Of a DNA stretch of 64,000 bases, positions 49,753-58,671 are shown in pieces. Position 1 is the stretch's first letter. Each line of letters starts with the position of its first letter. The translations under genes and the position numbers were made by a program. The stretch is from Mitsuaria chitosanitabida ATCC BAA-476 = NBRC 102408 (GTDB taxonomy: Bacteria > Pseudomonadota > Gammaproteobacteria > Burkholderiales > Burkholderiaceae_C). The notes beneath the pieces were generated by a model. That model saw only the letters and a list, made by a program, of their open reading frames with translations, searched no databases and was not told the DNA's origin. The stretch lies in contig NZ_BCYP01000040.1 of assembly GCF_001598255.1 (NCBI RefSeq), positions 62,001-126,000 of the forward strand. The letters run 5' to 3'.

Positions 49753-52254
49753 TCAACCCAGGACGCTGGCGACCGGCTCGAACTGGCGCACGTCCACCTG
49801 CGCCTTCGCGAACTCGAACCACGGATCCGGCTCCCCGTCGAGCGCATGCTGCAGCTCGGCCCACAGGGCCTGGCGACCCTCGTGGTCATCGAGGATGCGC
49901 CGCTTCACATGGTCCAGCCCGACGCGACCGACGTAATGCACGGTGCGCTCGAGGTACCAGCCCTCCTTGCGATACAGCTGCATGAAGGCGCCGGTGTATT
50001 CCATGACCTCCTCAGCCGTCTTGAGCTTCACCAGGAAGTGCGCGACCTCGGTCTTGATGCCGCCGTTGCCGGCGACGTACATCTCCCAGCCCGAGTCCAC
50101 GCCGATGATGCCGACGTCCTTGATGCCGGCCTCGGCGCAGTTGCGCGGGCAGCCGCTGACCGCGAACTTGACCTTGTGCGGCGCGTACATGCGCCACATC
50201 GCGCGCTCCAGATCCTTGCCCATCTGCGTGCTGTCCTGCGTACCCATGCGGCACCACTCGGAGCCCACGCAGGTCTTCACCGTGCGCAGCGCCTTCGCGT
50301 AGGCATGGCCGCTGGGCATGCCGATGTCGCGCCAGACGTCGACCAGATCCTCTTTTCGCACGCCCAGCAAGTCGATGCGCTGGCCGCCGGTCACCTTGAC
50401 CGTGGGGATCTTGTACTTGTCGACGGCGTCGGCAATCCGACGCAGCTCATCGGCGGTTGTCTCCCCGCCCCACATCCGCGGGATCACCGAGTAGGTCCCG
50501 TCCTTCTGGATATTCGCGTGACTGCGCTCGTTGATGTAGCGCGATTGCGGATCGTCCACCGCCTCCTTGGGCCAGGACGAGATCAGGTAGTAGTTCAGCG
50601 CGGGACGGCAGGTCGCGCAGCCGTTGGGCGTCTTCCAGTTGAGCCGCTCGAAGACGTCGCCCATCTTCACCAGATGTTCCTTGAAGATGGCGTCGCGCAC
50701 CTCCTGGTGGCTGAGCTCGGTGCAGCCGCAGACGGCCTTCTTCTTCGGCGTGGCCGAGTAGTCCCCGCCCGCGGTGAACATCAGCAGCTGCTCGACCAGG
50801 CCGGTGCAGGAGCCGCAACTGGCGCTGGCCTTGGTGTGCTTGCGCACCTCCTCCAGCGTGAACAGGCCCTTCTCCTTGATCGCCTTGCAGACGGCGCCCT
50901 TGGTCACGCCGTTGCAGCCGCAGACCTCGTCGCTGTCGTCCATCGCCGCGGCCTTGTTGTGGCCCTGGTGACCGACGTCGCCGATGTTGGACTCGCCGAA
51001 CATGAGCTTGTCCCGGATGTCGGCGATCTTGCGGCCCTCGCGCAGCAGCTTGAAGTACCAGCTGCCGTCGACGGTGTCGCCGTAGAGGCAGGCGCCGACC
51101 AGTTGATCGTCCTTGATCACGAGCTTCTTGTAGACGCCGGCGAAGGGATCGCTCATCACGATCTCCTCGGTGCCGTCGCCGCCCATGAAGTCGCCGGCGG
51201 AGAACAGGTCGATCCCCGTGACCTTGAGCTTGGTGCTGGTCTGGCTGCCCAGATAGCGGCCGATGCCGAACTGCGCCAGGTGATTCGCGCAGACCTTGCC
51301 CTGCTCGAACAGCGGCGCCACCAGGCCGTAGGCGATGCCGCGATGCGCGGCGCATTCGCCCACCGCGTAGATGCGGGGATCGGTGACCGTCTGCAGCGTG
51401 TCGGTGACGACGATGCCGCGATGGCAGTGCAGGCCGGCGCTTTCGGCCAGCGCGGTGTTGGGGCGGATGCCGGCGGCCATCACGACCAGGTCGGCGGGGA
51501 TCTCCTCGCCGTCCTTGAAGCGGACGGCCATCACGCGGCCATCCTTGTCGCCGATCAGCGCCTCGGTCTGCGCGCCCATGCGGAAGCGCAGGCCGCGCTC
51601 CTGCAGCGACTTGCGCAGCAGATCACCGGCCTGATCGTCGAGCTGGCGTTCCATCAGCCAGCCGCCGATGTGCACGACCGTGACCTGCATGCCGCGCAGC
51701 ATCAGGCCGTTGGCCGCCTCCAGGCCCAGCAGGCCGCCGCCGATGACGACGGCGTGCTGGTACTTGGTCGCCGCCTCGATCATCGTGTTGGTGTCGGTGA
51801 TGTCGCGGTAGCCGATCACTCCCTCGAGCTCCTTGCCGGGCACCGGCAGGATGAAGGGGTTCGAGCCGGTGGCGATCAGCAGGCGGTCGTAGTCGGCCAC
51901 GGTACCGTCGTCGGCGATCACCTGGCGCTTCACGCGATCGATCCTCGTGATGGTCTTGCCCAGGTGCAGCGTGATGCCGTGCTCCTCGTACCAGCTGAGC
52001 GGGTTGAGGATGATCTCGTCCAGGGTCTGCTCGCCGGCCAGCACCGGGCTGAGCAGGATGCGGTTGTAGTTGGGATGGTGCTCGGCGCCGAAGACGGTGA
52101 CGTCGTAGAGATCGGGGGAGATCTTGAGCAGCTCCTCCAGGGTACGGACGCCGGCCATGCCGTTGCCGACCATCACGAGCTTCATCTTCTTGAGCGGGAT
52201 CGGTGTGGTGGAGGCCGTCGCCGACAGCGGCGCGAGTTCGGTCGGGGCATTCAT
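49753..52254 (-). CDS. nirB: Nitrite reductase large subunit NirB
   Basis: An 833-residue NADH-dependent nitrite reductase making ammonium. The FAD part begins MVGNGMAGVRTLEELL; two BFD-like [2Fe-2S] domains follow (CGCNGVTKG..CGSC and CGCTELS..CATC). The siroheme/4Fe-4S ligands are CVGSEWC (CX5C) and CPRNC (CX3C). Siroheme needs the cobA gene downstream. The start overlaps the transporter stop (ATGA), with AGGAG at a good distance. Confidence 0.96.
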   Translation of the reverse strand: MNAPTELAPLSATASTTPIPLKKMKLVMVGNGMAGVRTLEELLKISPDLYDVTVFGAEHHPNYNRILLSPVLAGEQTLDEIILNPLSWYEEHGITLHLGKTITRIDRVKRQVIADDGTVADYDRLLIATGSNPFILPVPGKELEGVIGYRDITDTNTMIEAATKYQHAVVIGGGLLGLEAANGLMLRGMQVTVVHIGGWLMERQLDDQAGDLLRKSLQERGLRFRMGAQTEALIGDKDGRVMAVRFKDGEEIPADLVVMAAGIRPNTALAESAGLHCHRGIVVTDTLQTVTDPRIYAVGECAAHRGIAYGLVAPLFEQGKVCANHLAQFGIGRYLGSQTSTKLKVTGIDLFSAGDFMGGDGTEEIVMSDPFAGVYKKLVIKDDQLVGACLYGDTVDGSWYFKLLREGRKIADIRDKLMFGESNIGDVGHQGHNKAAAMDDSDEVCGCNGVTKGAVCKAIKEKGLFTLEEVRKHTKASASCGSCTGLVEQLLMFTAGGDYSATPKKKAVCGCTELSHQEVRDAIFKEHLVKMGDVFERLNWKTPNGCATCRPALNYYLISSWPKEAVDDPQSRYINERSHANIQKDGTYSVIPRMWGGETTADELRRIADAVDKYKIPTVKVTGGQRIDLLGVRKEDLVDVWRDIGMPSGHAYAKALRTVKTCVGSEWCRMGTQDSTQMGKDLERAMWRMYAPHKVKFAVSGCPRNCAEAGIKDVGIIGVDSGWEMYVAGNGGIKTEVAHFLVKLKTAEEVMEYTGAFMQLYRKEGWYLERTVHYVGRVGLDHVKRRILDDHEGRQALWAELQHALDGEPDPWFEFAKAQVDVRQFEPVASVLG

Positions 52255-53696
52255 GCGGCACGCTCCTGGGGGAAATGAAGACCCTCACCCCCGCCCTCTC
52301 CCGCAAGCGGGAGAGGGAGTTGACTGGGGATGGGGGCGGTGGCGGGGCGGGAGCCCGGAAGACCCTCTCCCCTGCCCTCTCCCGCAAGCGGGAGAGGGGG
52401 CAAGACGGGGGACAGGGGGGCGGTGATCGGGTGGGGAGTCGCGGGAGAGGTGGCGGGCGAAGTGGCGGGCGAGGTCGACTCGTCGACCACGTGGGCGCGG
52501 CCGCCATCGGTGGCCCAGGTGCTCGTCCAGCGGCGCTGCATCACGCGCAGCACGCCGAGCATCACGAGCGCGAAGCCGGCGAAGGCGACGAAGCCCCAGG
52601 CGTAGGTGCCGGCCGTCTGCTTGGACAGGCCCATCAGGTTGGGCACCGCGCCACCGCCGAGGGCGCCGATCTCGCCGATCATGGAACCCGCCACCGCGGT
52701 GGCCGCGGGCCAGCGCAGCGGCACCAGCTGGAACAGCGCGCCGTTGCCCGCGCCCAGACCGGCGAAGCAGATCACCAGCAGCAGCGTCGTCAGCGCGATC
52801 GAGCCGTTGGCCGGTCCGATCAGCAGCAGCGAGACGGTCACCACGCCCAGCACGGTGGTCAGCGCGTTGACGCCGCCCCAGCGGTCCGACAGCGCGCCGC
52901 CGACCACCCGCACCGCCGCGCCCATGAAGGCCGCCAGCATGGTCAGTTGCCCGGCGGCGACCTTGGAGACGCCGAACTGGTCGTGGTAGTAGGTCGGCAG
53001 GAAAGTGGTCAGGCCGATGAAGCCGCCGAAGGTCACCGCATAGAGCAGGCTGAAGGCCCAGCCGTCCTTCTCGAACAGGCAGGCGACGTGGTCGCGCAGG
53101 CCGGTGTGGCGTCCGACGTCGGGCGGCTCCTTGGCGAAGACGATCATCACCCCCATGGGCACGGCGATCGCGGCGGCCGCGATCGCGTAGACGCTCTGCC
53201 AGCCCAGCCACTGCGCCAGCGGCGGCGCGACCAGCACGGACACCGCGGTGCCGACGTTGCCCGCGCCGACCAGGCCCATGGCCAGGCCCTTGTACTTCGG
53301 CGGGTACCAGCCCGAGCCCAGCGACATCGCCACGCCGAAGCTGGCGCCGGCGATGCCCAGCAGCACGCCCATCGCGAGCAGGTCGTCGTAGCCGTCGACC
53401 ATGAAGTAGCCGTAGCTCATGGCCACGGCGATCAGCGCCATCTCCACCAGCGTCGCATTCTTCCTGCCGATGTACTGGGAGAGCAACCCCAGCGGGAATC
53501 GCATCAGCGCGCCGGCCATGATGGGGATGGAGAGCATCAGGCCCTTCTGCGCGGCGGTGAGCTGGTAGGCCTCGCTGATGAAGGGCGCGAGCGCGCCGTT
53601 CAGCACCCAGATGCAGCACGAGAACGCGAAGTACAGGAACGCGGCGCCGAGGGTCGGGGCGTGGCCTGATCTCAGGAAGGTGCGGAACGCTGCCAT
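52251..53696 (-). CDS. NarK/NasA-family nitrate/nitrite MFS transporter with REP-encoded tail
   Basis: A 481-residue MFS transporter, first gene of the nitrate operon. About 12 hydrophobic segments occupy residues 1-395; conserved blocks include GASFGVAMSLGSGWYPPKYK and GLGAGNGALFQLVPLRW, the NNP-family region. It should import nitrate. The C-terminal 80 residues are not transporter-like: a TSPATSPATSPAT repeat, then LPPLPLAGEGRGEGL and LPLPLAGEGGGEGL, which are translations of two REP-like elements read in frame. The stop overlaps the nirB start, so the tail is probably translated. A leader attenuator lies upstream. Confidence 0.92.
   Translation of the reverse strand: MAAFRTFLRSGHAPTLGAAFLYFAFSCCIWVLNGALAPFISEAYQLTAAQKGLMLSIPIMAGALMRFPLGLLSQYIGRKNATLVEMALIAVAMSYGYFMVDGYDDLLAMGVLLGIAGASFGVAMSLGSGWYPPKYKGLAMGLVGAGNVGTAVSVLVAPPLAQWLGWQSVYAIAAAAIAVPMGVMIVFAKEPPDVGRHTGLRDHVACLFEKDGWAFSLLYAVTFGGFIGLTTFLPTYYHDQFGVSKVAAGQLTMLAAFMGAAVRVVGGALSDRWGGVNALTTVLGVVTVSLLLIGPANGSIALTTLLLVICFAGLGAGNGALFQLVPLRWPAATAVAGSMIGEIGALGGGAVPNLMGLSKQTAGTYAWGFVAFAGFALVMLGVLRVMQRRWTSTWATDGGRAHVVDESTSPATSPATSPATPHPITAPLSPVLPPLPLAGEGRGEGLPGSRPATAPIPSQLPLPLAGEGGGEGLHFPQERAA
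52281..52400. repeat. Two REP-like elements inside the narK coding end
   Basis: Direct copies at about 52281-52320 and 52362-52400, each with CCCTCTCCCGCAAGCGGGAG as hairpin core. Translated as LPLAGEGRGEG-type tails of the transporter. In the mRNA they lie between narK and nirB and may slow decay. Confidence 0.8.
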
Positions 53697-53724
53697 GGCG
53701 GAAAGGCTCTGGTGAAGCGGAACG

Positions 53725-53761
53725 AAAAAAGGCCGCGATCAGCACCGGGCTGGTCGTGGCC
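53725..53761 (-). terminator. Leader terminator of the narK-nirBD-nasA operon
   Basis: On the minus strand a 13-pair hairpin with two mismatches (GGCCACGACCAGC, loop CCGGT, GCTGATCGCGGCC) ends in six T. It lies 30 bp before the narK start, so transcription must pass it to make the operon: an attenuator. Stop/go control fits the ANTAR proteins nearby. Confidence 0.75.
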
Positions 53762-53802
53762 TTCAAGCGGTGCCGATGTCGCGGGACGACCTCGGCGGCG
53801 AT

Positions 53803-53874
53803 GACACCGCCGGGGCGGTGTCGGAGATCGCGGGGACGAGGCCCCGCGGGAGCGCGGCGCGTCGTTGCGCCACG
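53803..53874 (-). promoter_or_regulatory. Candidate ANTAR target hairpins in the narK leader
   Basis: Read on the minus strand: hairpin one (53853-53874) is CGTGGCGC-AACGAC-GCGCCGCG, an 8-pair stem with one wobble and a six-base loop with A1 and G4, as required by ANTAR RNA motifs. Four bases later hairpin two (53829-53848), CGCGGGG-CCTCGT-CCCCGCG, has a six-base loop without A1/G4. A third (53803-53822), GACACCGC-CCCG-GCGGTGTC, comes before the terminator. Confidence 0.6.
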
Positions 53875-54040
53875 GGCTCTCTTTCGCAAGTCGCGTGCCA
53901 GATGGCCGCGGTGCGGCGAGGTCGGCCGCCTCGCCGGCGTCGGCCGAGCACTGGACGGGCGATGGGCTTATGCTGCGACGCCCCCGCGCGGCGGCACGAT
54001 CCGTGCGCGTGGGATCGTGTGTCTTCCCTCTGTAGCGACC

Positions 54041-55417
54041 ATGTCCGAGCCGACCGCGCCCGCCGCCGCTGACGCCCTCTCCGCCGACGACGACCTGCCC
54101 CGCCGCGTGCTGCGGCTGGGCCCGGCGCCGCGTCCGGCCGCGGGCACGGGATCGGCCTCGCCGCACTGGATCGCGGCGTCCGTGCACCAGCCCGGACGCG
54201 ACAGCTTGGTGCGCGCCGCACAAGAACAGGGGGCGCAGGCGCTGCTGTTGATTCCGGATGAGACGGCGGTCGGCGGCGATGCCGGGCTGGGCTTGGCCAC
54301 GGGCCAGGCATCGGCCTCGGGGAGCCCCGGTTCGACGGGCGCGGCGCTCGATGGCTGGCTGGATGCGCTGGAGGCCGCGGCGCTGGCCCTGCCGGTCGTG
54401 TGCGTGGCGCCGGGCGGCACGGCGGCGCAGCGGCGCCGGGCGGCCGGGCTCGGCATCCAGGTCTGGCTGGCCTCGATGCCCGACCCCGACGCGCTGCATT
54501 GGCAACTCGGCTGGGCCGTCGCGCTGAACGAGCGCCAGGCCGCGCTGCGGGCGCAACTGGACGACCGCAAGTGGACCGAGCGCGCGAAGGGCCTGCTGAT
54601 GTCGGCGCGCGAGCTCGACGAGGACAGCGCCTTCCGTCTGCTGCGCGAGGCGGCGATGCACGCGCATCTCAGGCTGGGTGAGGTGGCGCGATCGGTGGTG
54701 CATTCGGCGCAGCTGGCGGAGGCGGTCAACCTCGCCGGCCAGCAGCGGATGCTGAGCCAGCGCCTGGTGAAGCTGATGGCGCAGCGTGCGGCCGGCATCG
54801 AGCCCAAGCGCGCGAAGACGCTGCAGGATGAGTCCTGCGCACGTGTGACGGCGAATCTGGCGAGATTGCCGGGCTTGCTGTCGGCGCAGGCGGCGCCGGG
54901 GCCGGACCTGGAGGGCATCCTCGAGGCCTGGAGGCGCTTGGAGCCGCTGCTTGTGGGGAAGCCCAGCGTGGAGGCGCTGGTCGCGGCGGACGATGCGGCG
55001 CAGGACCTGCTGGGCCGGTCCGATGCGCTGGCGACGGCGCTGGCCGCCAGCGGCGCGGGCAAGCCGCTGCAGGTGGTGAACCTCTGCGGTCGGCAACGGA
55101 TGCTGAGCCAGCAGCTGGCCAAGGAAGCGCTGCTGGCGGACCTGCTGCCAGGACGGGATCCGGGGGGGCTGCTCGACAGCCTGGATCGCTTCGCGGCGGG
55201 ACTGGCGGCGCTGGAGGCATCGCCGCTGTCGAGCGACGCGATCCGCGCGCTGCTCGCGGAAGTGAGCGCGGAGTGGCTGCGATTGATGCGGAGCTTGCGC
55301 GACGCCCATGGCCGCGAAGCGGCCGGCGGCCTGGCCCGCAGCAGCGAGGTGCTGCTCGATCGGCTGGATCTGCTCACCGGGCACTATCAGCAGAGCTTGC
55401 AGATCATCTTGGGGTGA
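54041..55417 (+). CDS. Pseudo-receiver/ANTAR/double PilJ nitrate-sensor antiterminator
   Basis: A 458-residue soluble protein. Residues 42-160 look like a degenerate receiver (ALLLIPDET, LPVVCVAP, IQVWLASMPD). A coiled coil leads to an ANTAR domain (168-221; DRKWTERAKGLLMS, DSAFRLLREAAM), the RNA-hairpin-binding module. Then come two PilJ-like repeats with NLAGQQRMLSQRL (230-242) and NLCGRQRMLSQQL (347-359), the type that binds nitrate in NarX/NarQ. No membrane helix. The domain order is opposite to NasR (sensor then ANTAR). It is divergent from the narK operon, so it most likely senses nitrate and releases the terminator in that leader. It lacks a phosphorylatable Asp in the receiver, as far as can be seen. 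Confidence 0.85.
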   Translation: MSEPTAPAAADALSADDDLPRRVLRLGPAPRPAAGTGSASPHWIAASVHQPGRDSLVRAAQEQGAQALLLIPDETAVGGDAGLGLATGQASASGSPGSTGAALDGWLDALEAAALALPVVCVAPGGTAAQRRRAAGLGIQVWLASMPDPDALHWQLGWAVALNERQAALRAQLDDRKWTERAKGLLMSARELDEDSAFRLLREAAMHAHLRLGEVARSVVHSAQLAEAVNLAGQQRMLSQRLVKLMAQRAAGIEPKRAKTLQDESCARVTANLARLPGLLSAQAAPGPDLEGILEAWRRLEPLLVGKPSVEALVAADDAAQDLLGRSDALATALAASGAGKPLQVVNLCGRQRMLSQQLAKEALLADLLPGRDPGGLLDSLDRFAAGLAALEASPLSSDAIRALLAEVSAEWLRLMRSLRDAHGREAAGGLARSSEVLLDRLDLLTGHYQQSLQIILG

Positions 55418-55590
55418 GGGCTCTCGCTGCCTGCGACGGCCCTCACCCCCGCCCTCTCCCGCGCAGCGGGAGAGGGGGCCACCGGCACCGCGCATGCCCG
55501 CCGGCTCTCTCCGCTGCGCGCGCCTTTCCCCTCTCCCGCTACGCGGGAGAGGGAGGGGTGAGGGCGGTGGCAGGCAGCGAGCCCCAAGAC
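55408..55590. repeat. REP-like pair framed by an outer inverted repeat
   Basis: Two elements face each other (about 55435-55478 and 55526-55566), each with a CCCTCTCCCGC..GCGGGAGAGGG core. They are framed by CTTGGGG near 55409 and TCGCTGCCTGC at 55424-55434, matched by GCAGGCAGCGA and CCCCAAG at 55570-55589. It fills the gap between the convergent sensor gene and nrtD. Confidence 0.75.
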
Positions 55591-56394
55591 TCAAGCCGCC
55601 CGCGCCTCCGCGTGGCGATGCCGCGTGTAGAGGAAATCGATCACCGCCTTGCGCGCATGCACGTAGTTCGGATCCTCGGCGAGCGCCACCCGATCCCGCG
55701 GCCGCGGCAGCTCGACCGGCAACACCTGCCCGATCGTCGCCGCCGGCCCGTTGGTCATCATCACGATGCGATCCGACAGCAGCACCGCCTCGTCCACGTC
55801 GTGCGTGACCATCACCACCGTGCTGTGCGTCGCCGCCACGATCTTGAGCAGCTCATCCTGCAGATGCGCCCGCGTCAGCGCATCCAGCGCGCCGAAGGGC
55901 TCATCCATCAGCAGCACCTTGGGCGCCATCGCCAAGGCCCGCGCGATGCCCACCCGCTGCTTCATCCCGCCCGAGATCTCATGCGGCCGCTTGAACATCG
56001 CATGACTCATGCCCACCAGATGCAGCGCCTCCTCGGCGCGCGCCATCAGCCTCGGCTTGAGCTCGCGCCCGCCGAAGACCGACTCGACCGCCAGCAGCAC
56101 GTTGTCGAAGCAGGTCAGCCAGGGCAGCAGCGAGTGGTTCTGGAACACCACCGCCCGCTCGGGCCCGGGTCCGGCGATCTCGCGCCCGTCGCACAGCAGC
56201 CCCCCGCCGGTGGGCCGCAGCAGCCCCGCGATCAGGTTCAGCAGCGTCGACTTGCCGCAGCCCGAGTGGCCGATCAGCGTCACGAACTCGCCCTTGGCGA
56301 TGTCCAGGTCGATCTCGCGCAGCGCATGGAAGCGGCCCTGGCGGGTCGCGAAGACCATCTCGGCCTGCTGCACACGGATGAACGGCGTGTTCAT
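55591..56394 (-). CDS. nrtD: Nitrate ABC transporter ATP-binding protein
   Basis: A 267-residue ATPase. Walker A is GHSGCGKST, Q-loop VVFQNHSLLPW, signature EISGGMKQR, Walker B VLLMDEPF, and the switch histidine THDVDEA. The NrtD/SsuB type drives nitrate import with the adjacent permease. It has no extra NrtA-like domain, so it is not NrtC. The ATG at 56394 has GGAG in front; a TTG start four codons earlier is possible. Confidence 0.92.
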   Translation of the reverse strand: MNTPFIRVQQAEMVFATRQGRFHALREIDLDIAKGEFVTLIGHSGCGKSTLLNLIAGLLRPTGGGLLCDGREIAGPGPERAVVFQNHSLLPWLTCFDNVLLAVESVFGGRELKPRLMARAEEALHLVGMSHAMFKRPHEISGGMKQRVGIARALAMAPKVLLMDEPFGALDALTRAHLQDELLKIVAATHSTVVMVTHDVDEAVLLSDRIVMMTNGPAATIGQVLPVELPRPRDRVALAEDPNYVHARKAVIDFLYTRHRHAEARAA

Positions 56395-56406
56395 GGGGAT
56401 CTCCAA

Positions 56407-57330
56407 TCAGTCGTCGAAGGAGAAGCGCCTGGCCAGGGCCATCAGCGCCCACTCGAGCACCAGACCCACGATCCCGATCACGAAGATCGCGATCAGGATG
56501 TGCTGCACGTTGAGGTTGTTCCACTCGTCCCAGACCCAGAAGCCGATGCCCACGCCACCGGTGAGCATCTCCGCCGCGACGATCACCAGCCAGGCCGTCC
56601 CCACGGACAGCCGCACGCCGGTCAGCATGTAGGGCAGCACCGCCGGGAACAGGATGCGGGTGACGAGCTTCCACTCCGACAGCCGCAGCACCCGCGCGAC
56701 GTTCAGGTAGTCCTGCGGCACGCGCTGAACGCCCACCGCGGTGTTCACCACCATCGGCCAGATCGAGCAGATGAAGATGGTCCAGATGGCCGCGGGGTTG
56801 GCGCTCTTGAAGACCAGCAGACCGATCGGCAGCCAGGCCAGCGGCGACACCGGCTTGAGCAGGCTGATCAGCGGCGACAGCATGCGGCTCGCGAATTCGA
56901 AGCGGCCGATGACGAAGCCCAGCGGAATGCCCACCGCCGCCGCCAGCCCGAAGCCCAGCGCCACCCGCTGCAGCGAGTTCAGGATGTTCCACCCGATGCC
57001 CTGGTCGTTCGGGCCGTTGCGATAGAACGGGTCGGCGAAGAGCTTGACCGCGGCCTCCCAGGTCGCGCCCGGCGTCGGGAAGGACCCGCCCTTGAGCGTG
57101 GCCAGGAACCAGACCAGCCACAGCAGGCCCAGCCCGAGCACCGGCGGCAGCACGCGCATCCACAGCGCGCGCCAGTCCAGGCCGGCACGCGGCGCGGCGG
57201 CGGGTGTCGCCTTCACCTCGGCGGGAGACGTCGATCCCGCGTCGCGCGCGAGCGGCCGGGGCGTGGCGACCGAGACGGTCATCGGCTCGCCGGACGCATC
57301 GTCCGGCGCGTGGAAGACAGCACTGACCAT
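56407..57330 (-). CDS. nrtB: Nitrate ABC transporter permease
   Basis: A 307-residue inner-membrane permease of the NrtB/SsuC family. About six or seven hydrophobic segments; the EAA loop region reads VGVQRVPQDYLNVARVLRLS and GTAWLVIVAAEMLTGGVGIG is family-typical. Residues 1-50 are a Pro/Ala-rich cytosolic tail. The start at 57330 follows GGAGGTCCCC. It lies 25 bp downstream of nrtA. Confidence 0.92.
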   Translation of the reverse strand: MVSAVFHAPDDASGEPMTVSVATPRPLARDAGSTSPAEVKATPAAAPRAGLDWRALWMRVLPPVLGLGLLWLVWFLATLKGGSFPTPGATWEAAVKLFADPFYRNGPNDQGIGWNILNSLQRVALGFGLAAAVGIPLGFVIGRFEFASRMLSPLISLLKPVSPLAWLPIGLLVFKSANPAAIWTIFICSIWPMVVNTAVGVQRVPQDYLNVARVLRLSEWKLVTRILFPAVLPYMLTGVRLSVGTAWLVIVAAEMLTGGVGIGFWVWDEWNNLNVQHILIAIFVIGIVGLVLEWALMALARRFSFDD

Positions 57331-57355
57331 GGGGACCTCCTGATCGGGGCGCGCC

Positions 57356-58579
57356 TCAGGCGCGGACCTTGAAGCTGTCGGCGTACCTGGCGGGATCCTT
57401 GGCATCCCAGACCACGCCGTCGAAGAGCTTGGAGCTGCGCATGGAGTCCTTGGGCACCGCGACGCCCAGCGCCGAGGCCGCCTGGCGGTAGAGGTCGATC
57501 TGGTTGATCTGGCGCGCGACGCCGAGGTAGTCGGGGTGCTCCTTGATCAGGCCCCAGCGCTTGTGCTGCGTCAGGAACCACATGCCGTCCGACAGCCAGG
57601 GATAGTTCACCAGCCCGTCGTTGAAGAACTTCATGTGGTTGGGATCGTCCCAGGTCTTGCCCAGGCCGTTCTGGTAGCGGCCCAGGATGCGCTGGTTGAT
57701 CGCGTCCACGCTGGTGTTGACATAGGCCTTGTCGGCGATGGTCTCGGCCATCTTCTGCTTGTTGGACAGGCTGGCGTCGATCCAGCGGCTGGCCTCCAGC
57801 ACCGCCATCACCACGGCGCGCGCCGTGTTGGGGTACTTCTTGACGAAGTCGCCGGTGGTGCCCAGCACCTTCTCCGGATGGTCCTTCCAGATGTCCTGCG
57901 TGGTCGCGGCGGTGATACCGATGCCGTCGATGATGGCCCGGTGGTTCCAGGGCTCGCCGACGCAGAAGCCGTCCATGTTGCCCACCCGCATGTTGGCCAC
58001 CATCTGCGGCGGCGGCACGGTGATGACCTTGGCCTGCTTCATCGGATTCACGCCCGCCGCGGCCAGCCAGTAGTAGAGCCACATCGCGTGCGTGCCCGTG
58101 GGGAAGGTCTGCGCGAAGGTGTAGTCGCGCGGGGCCTTGGCCATGACCTTGGCCAGCGAGGCCCCGTCCACCGCGCCCGCGTCGGCCAGCTTCTTCGACA
58201 GCGTGATCGCCTGGCCGTTGTTGTTCAGCGTCATCAGCACGGCCATGTCCTTCCTGGGACCGGCCACGCCCAGGTGCACGCCGTAGACCAGGCCGTAGAG
58301 GACATGGGCCATGTCGAGCTCGCCGTTGACCAGCTTGTCCCGCACGCCGGCCCAGGAGGCCTCCTTGGTCGGGACGATCCTGATGCCGTACTTCCTGTCG
58401 AAGCCCAGCGCCGCGGCCATCACCACGGAGGCGCAGTCGGTCAGCGGGATGAAGCCGATGCGGACCTCCTCCTTCTCCGGCTTGTCCGAGCCGGCGGCGA
58501 AGGCGCCCCCTCCCGGCAACGCGGACAACCCGCCCCATGCCGCGCCCGTGGCGAGCAGCTGACGACGCTCAGCGCTCAT
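57356..58579 (-). CDS. nrtA: Nitrate ABC transporter substrate-binding protein
   Basis: A 407-residue periplasmic binding protein. An ERRQLLATGAAWGG start suggests a Tat signal, common for NrtA-type proteins. Segments VRIGFIPLTDCASVVMAAAL, FPTGTHAMWLYYWLAAAG, and NMDGFCVGEPWNHRAI are typical of the nitrate-binding family. Two starts are possible: 58579 (AAGGAGGG upstream) and 58606 (GGAGG upstream), 9 codons longer. The first keeps the Tat motif near the N-terminus. Confidence 0.92.
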   Translation of the reverse strand: MSAERRQLLATGAAWGGLSALPGGGAFAAGSDKPEKEEVRIGFIPLTDCASVVMAAALGFDRKYGIRIVPTKEASWAGVRDKLVNGELDMAHVLYGLVYGVHLGVAGPRKDMAVLMTLNNNGQAITLSKKLADAGAVDGASLAKVMAKAPRDYTFAQTFPTGTHAMWLYYWLAAAGVNPMKQAKVITVPPPQMVANMRVGNMDGFCVGEPWNHRAIIDGIGITAATTQDIWKDHPEKVLGTTGDFVKKYPNTARAVVMAVLEASRWIDASLSNKQKMAETIADKAYVNTSVDAINQRILGRYQNGLGKTWDDPNHMKFFNDGLVNYPWLSDGMWFLTQHKRWGLIKEHPDYLGVARQINQIDLYRQAASALGVAVPKDSMRSSKLFDGVVWDAKDPARYADSFKVRA

Positions 58580-58671
58580 CAAACCCTCCTTGGAACCGAG
58601 ACTCATGCAGGACCTCCAGATGGCGCGATCGGGACGCGCCGTGCTGTTCGACGACGGATGGAGCCGGAAAC

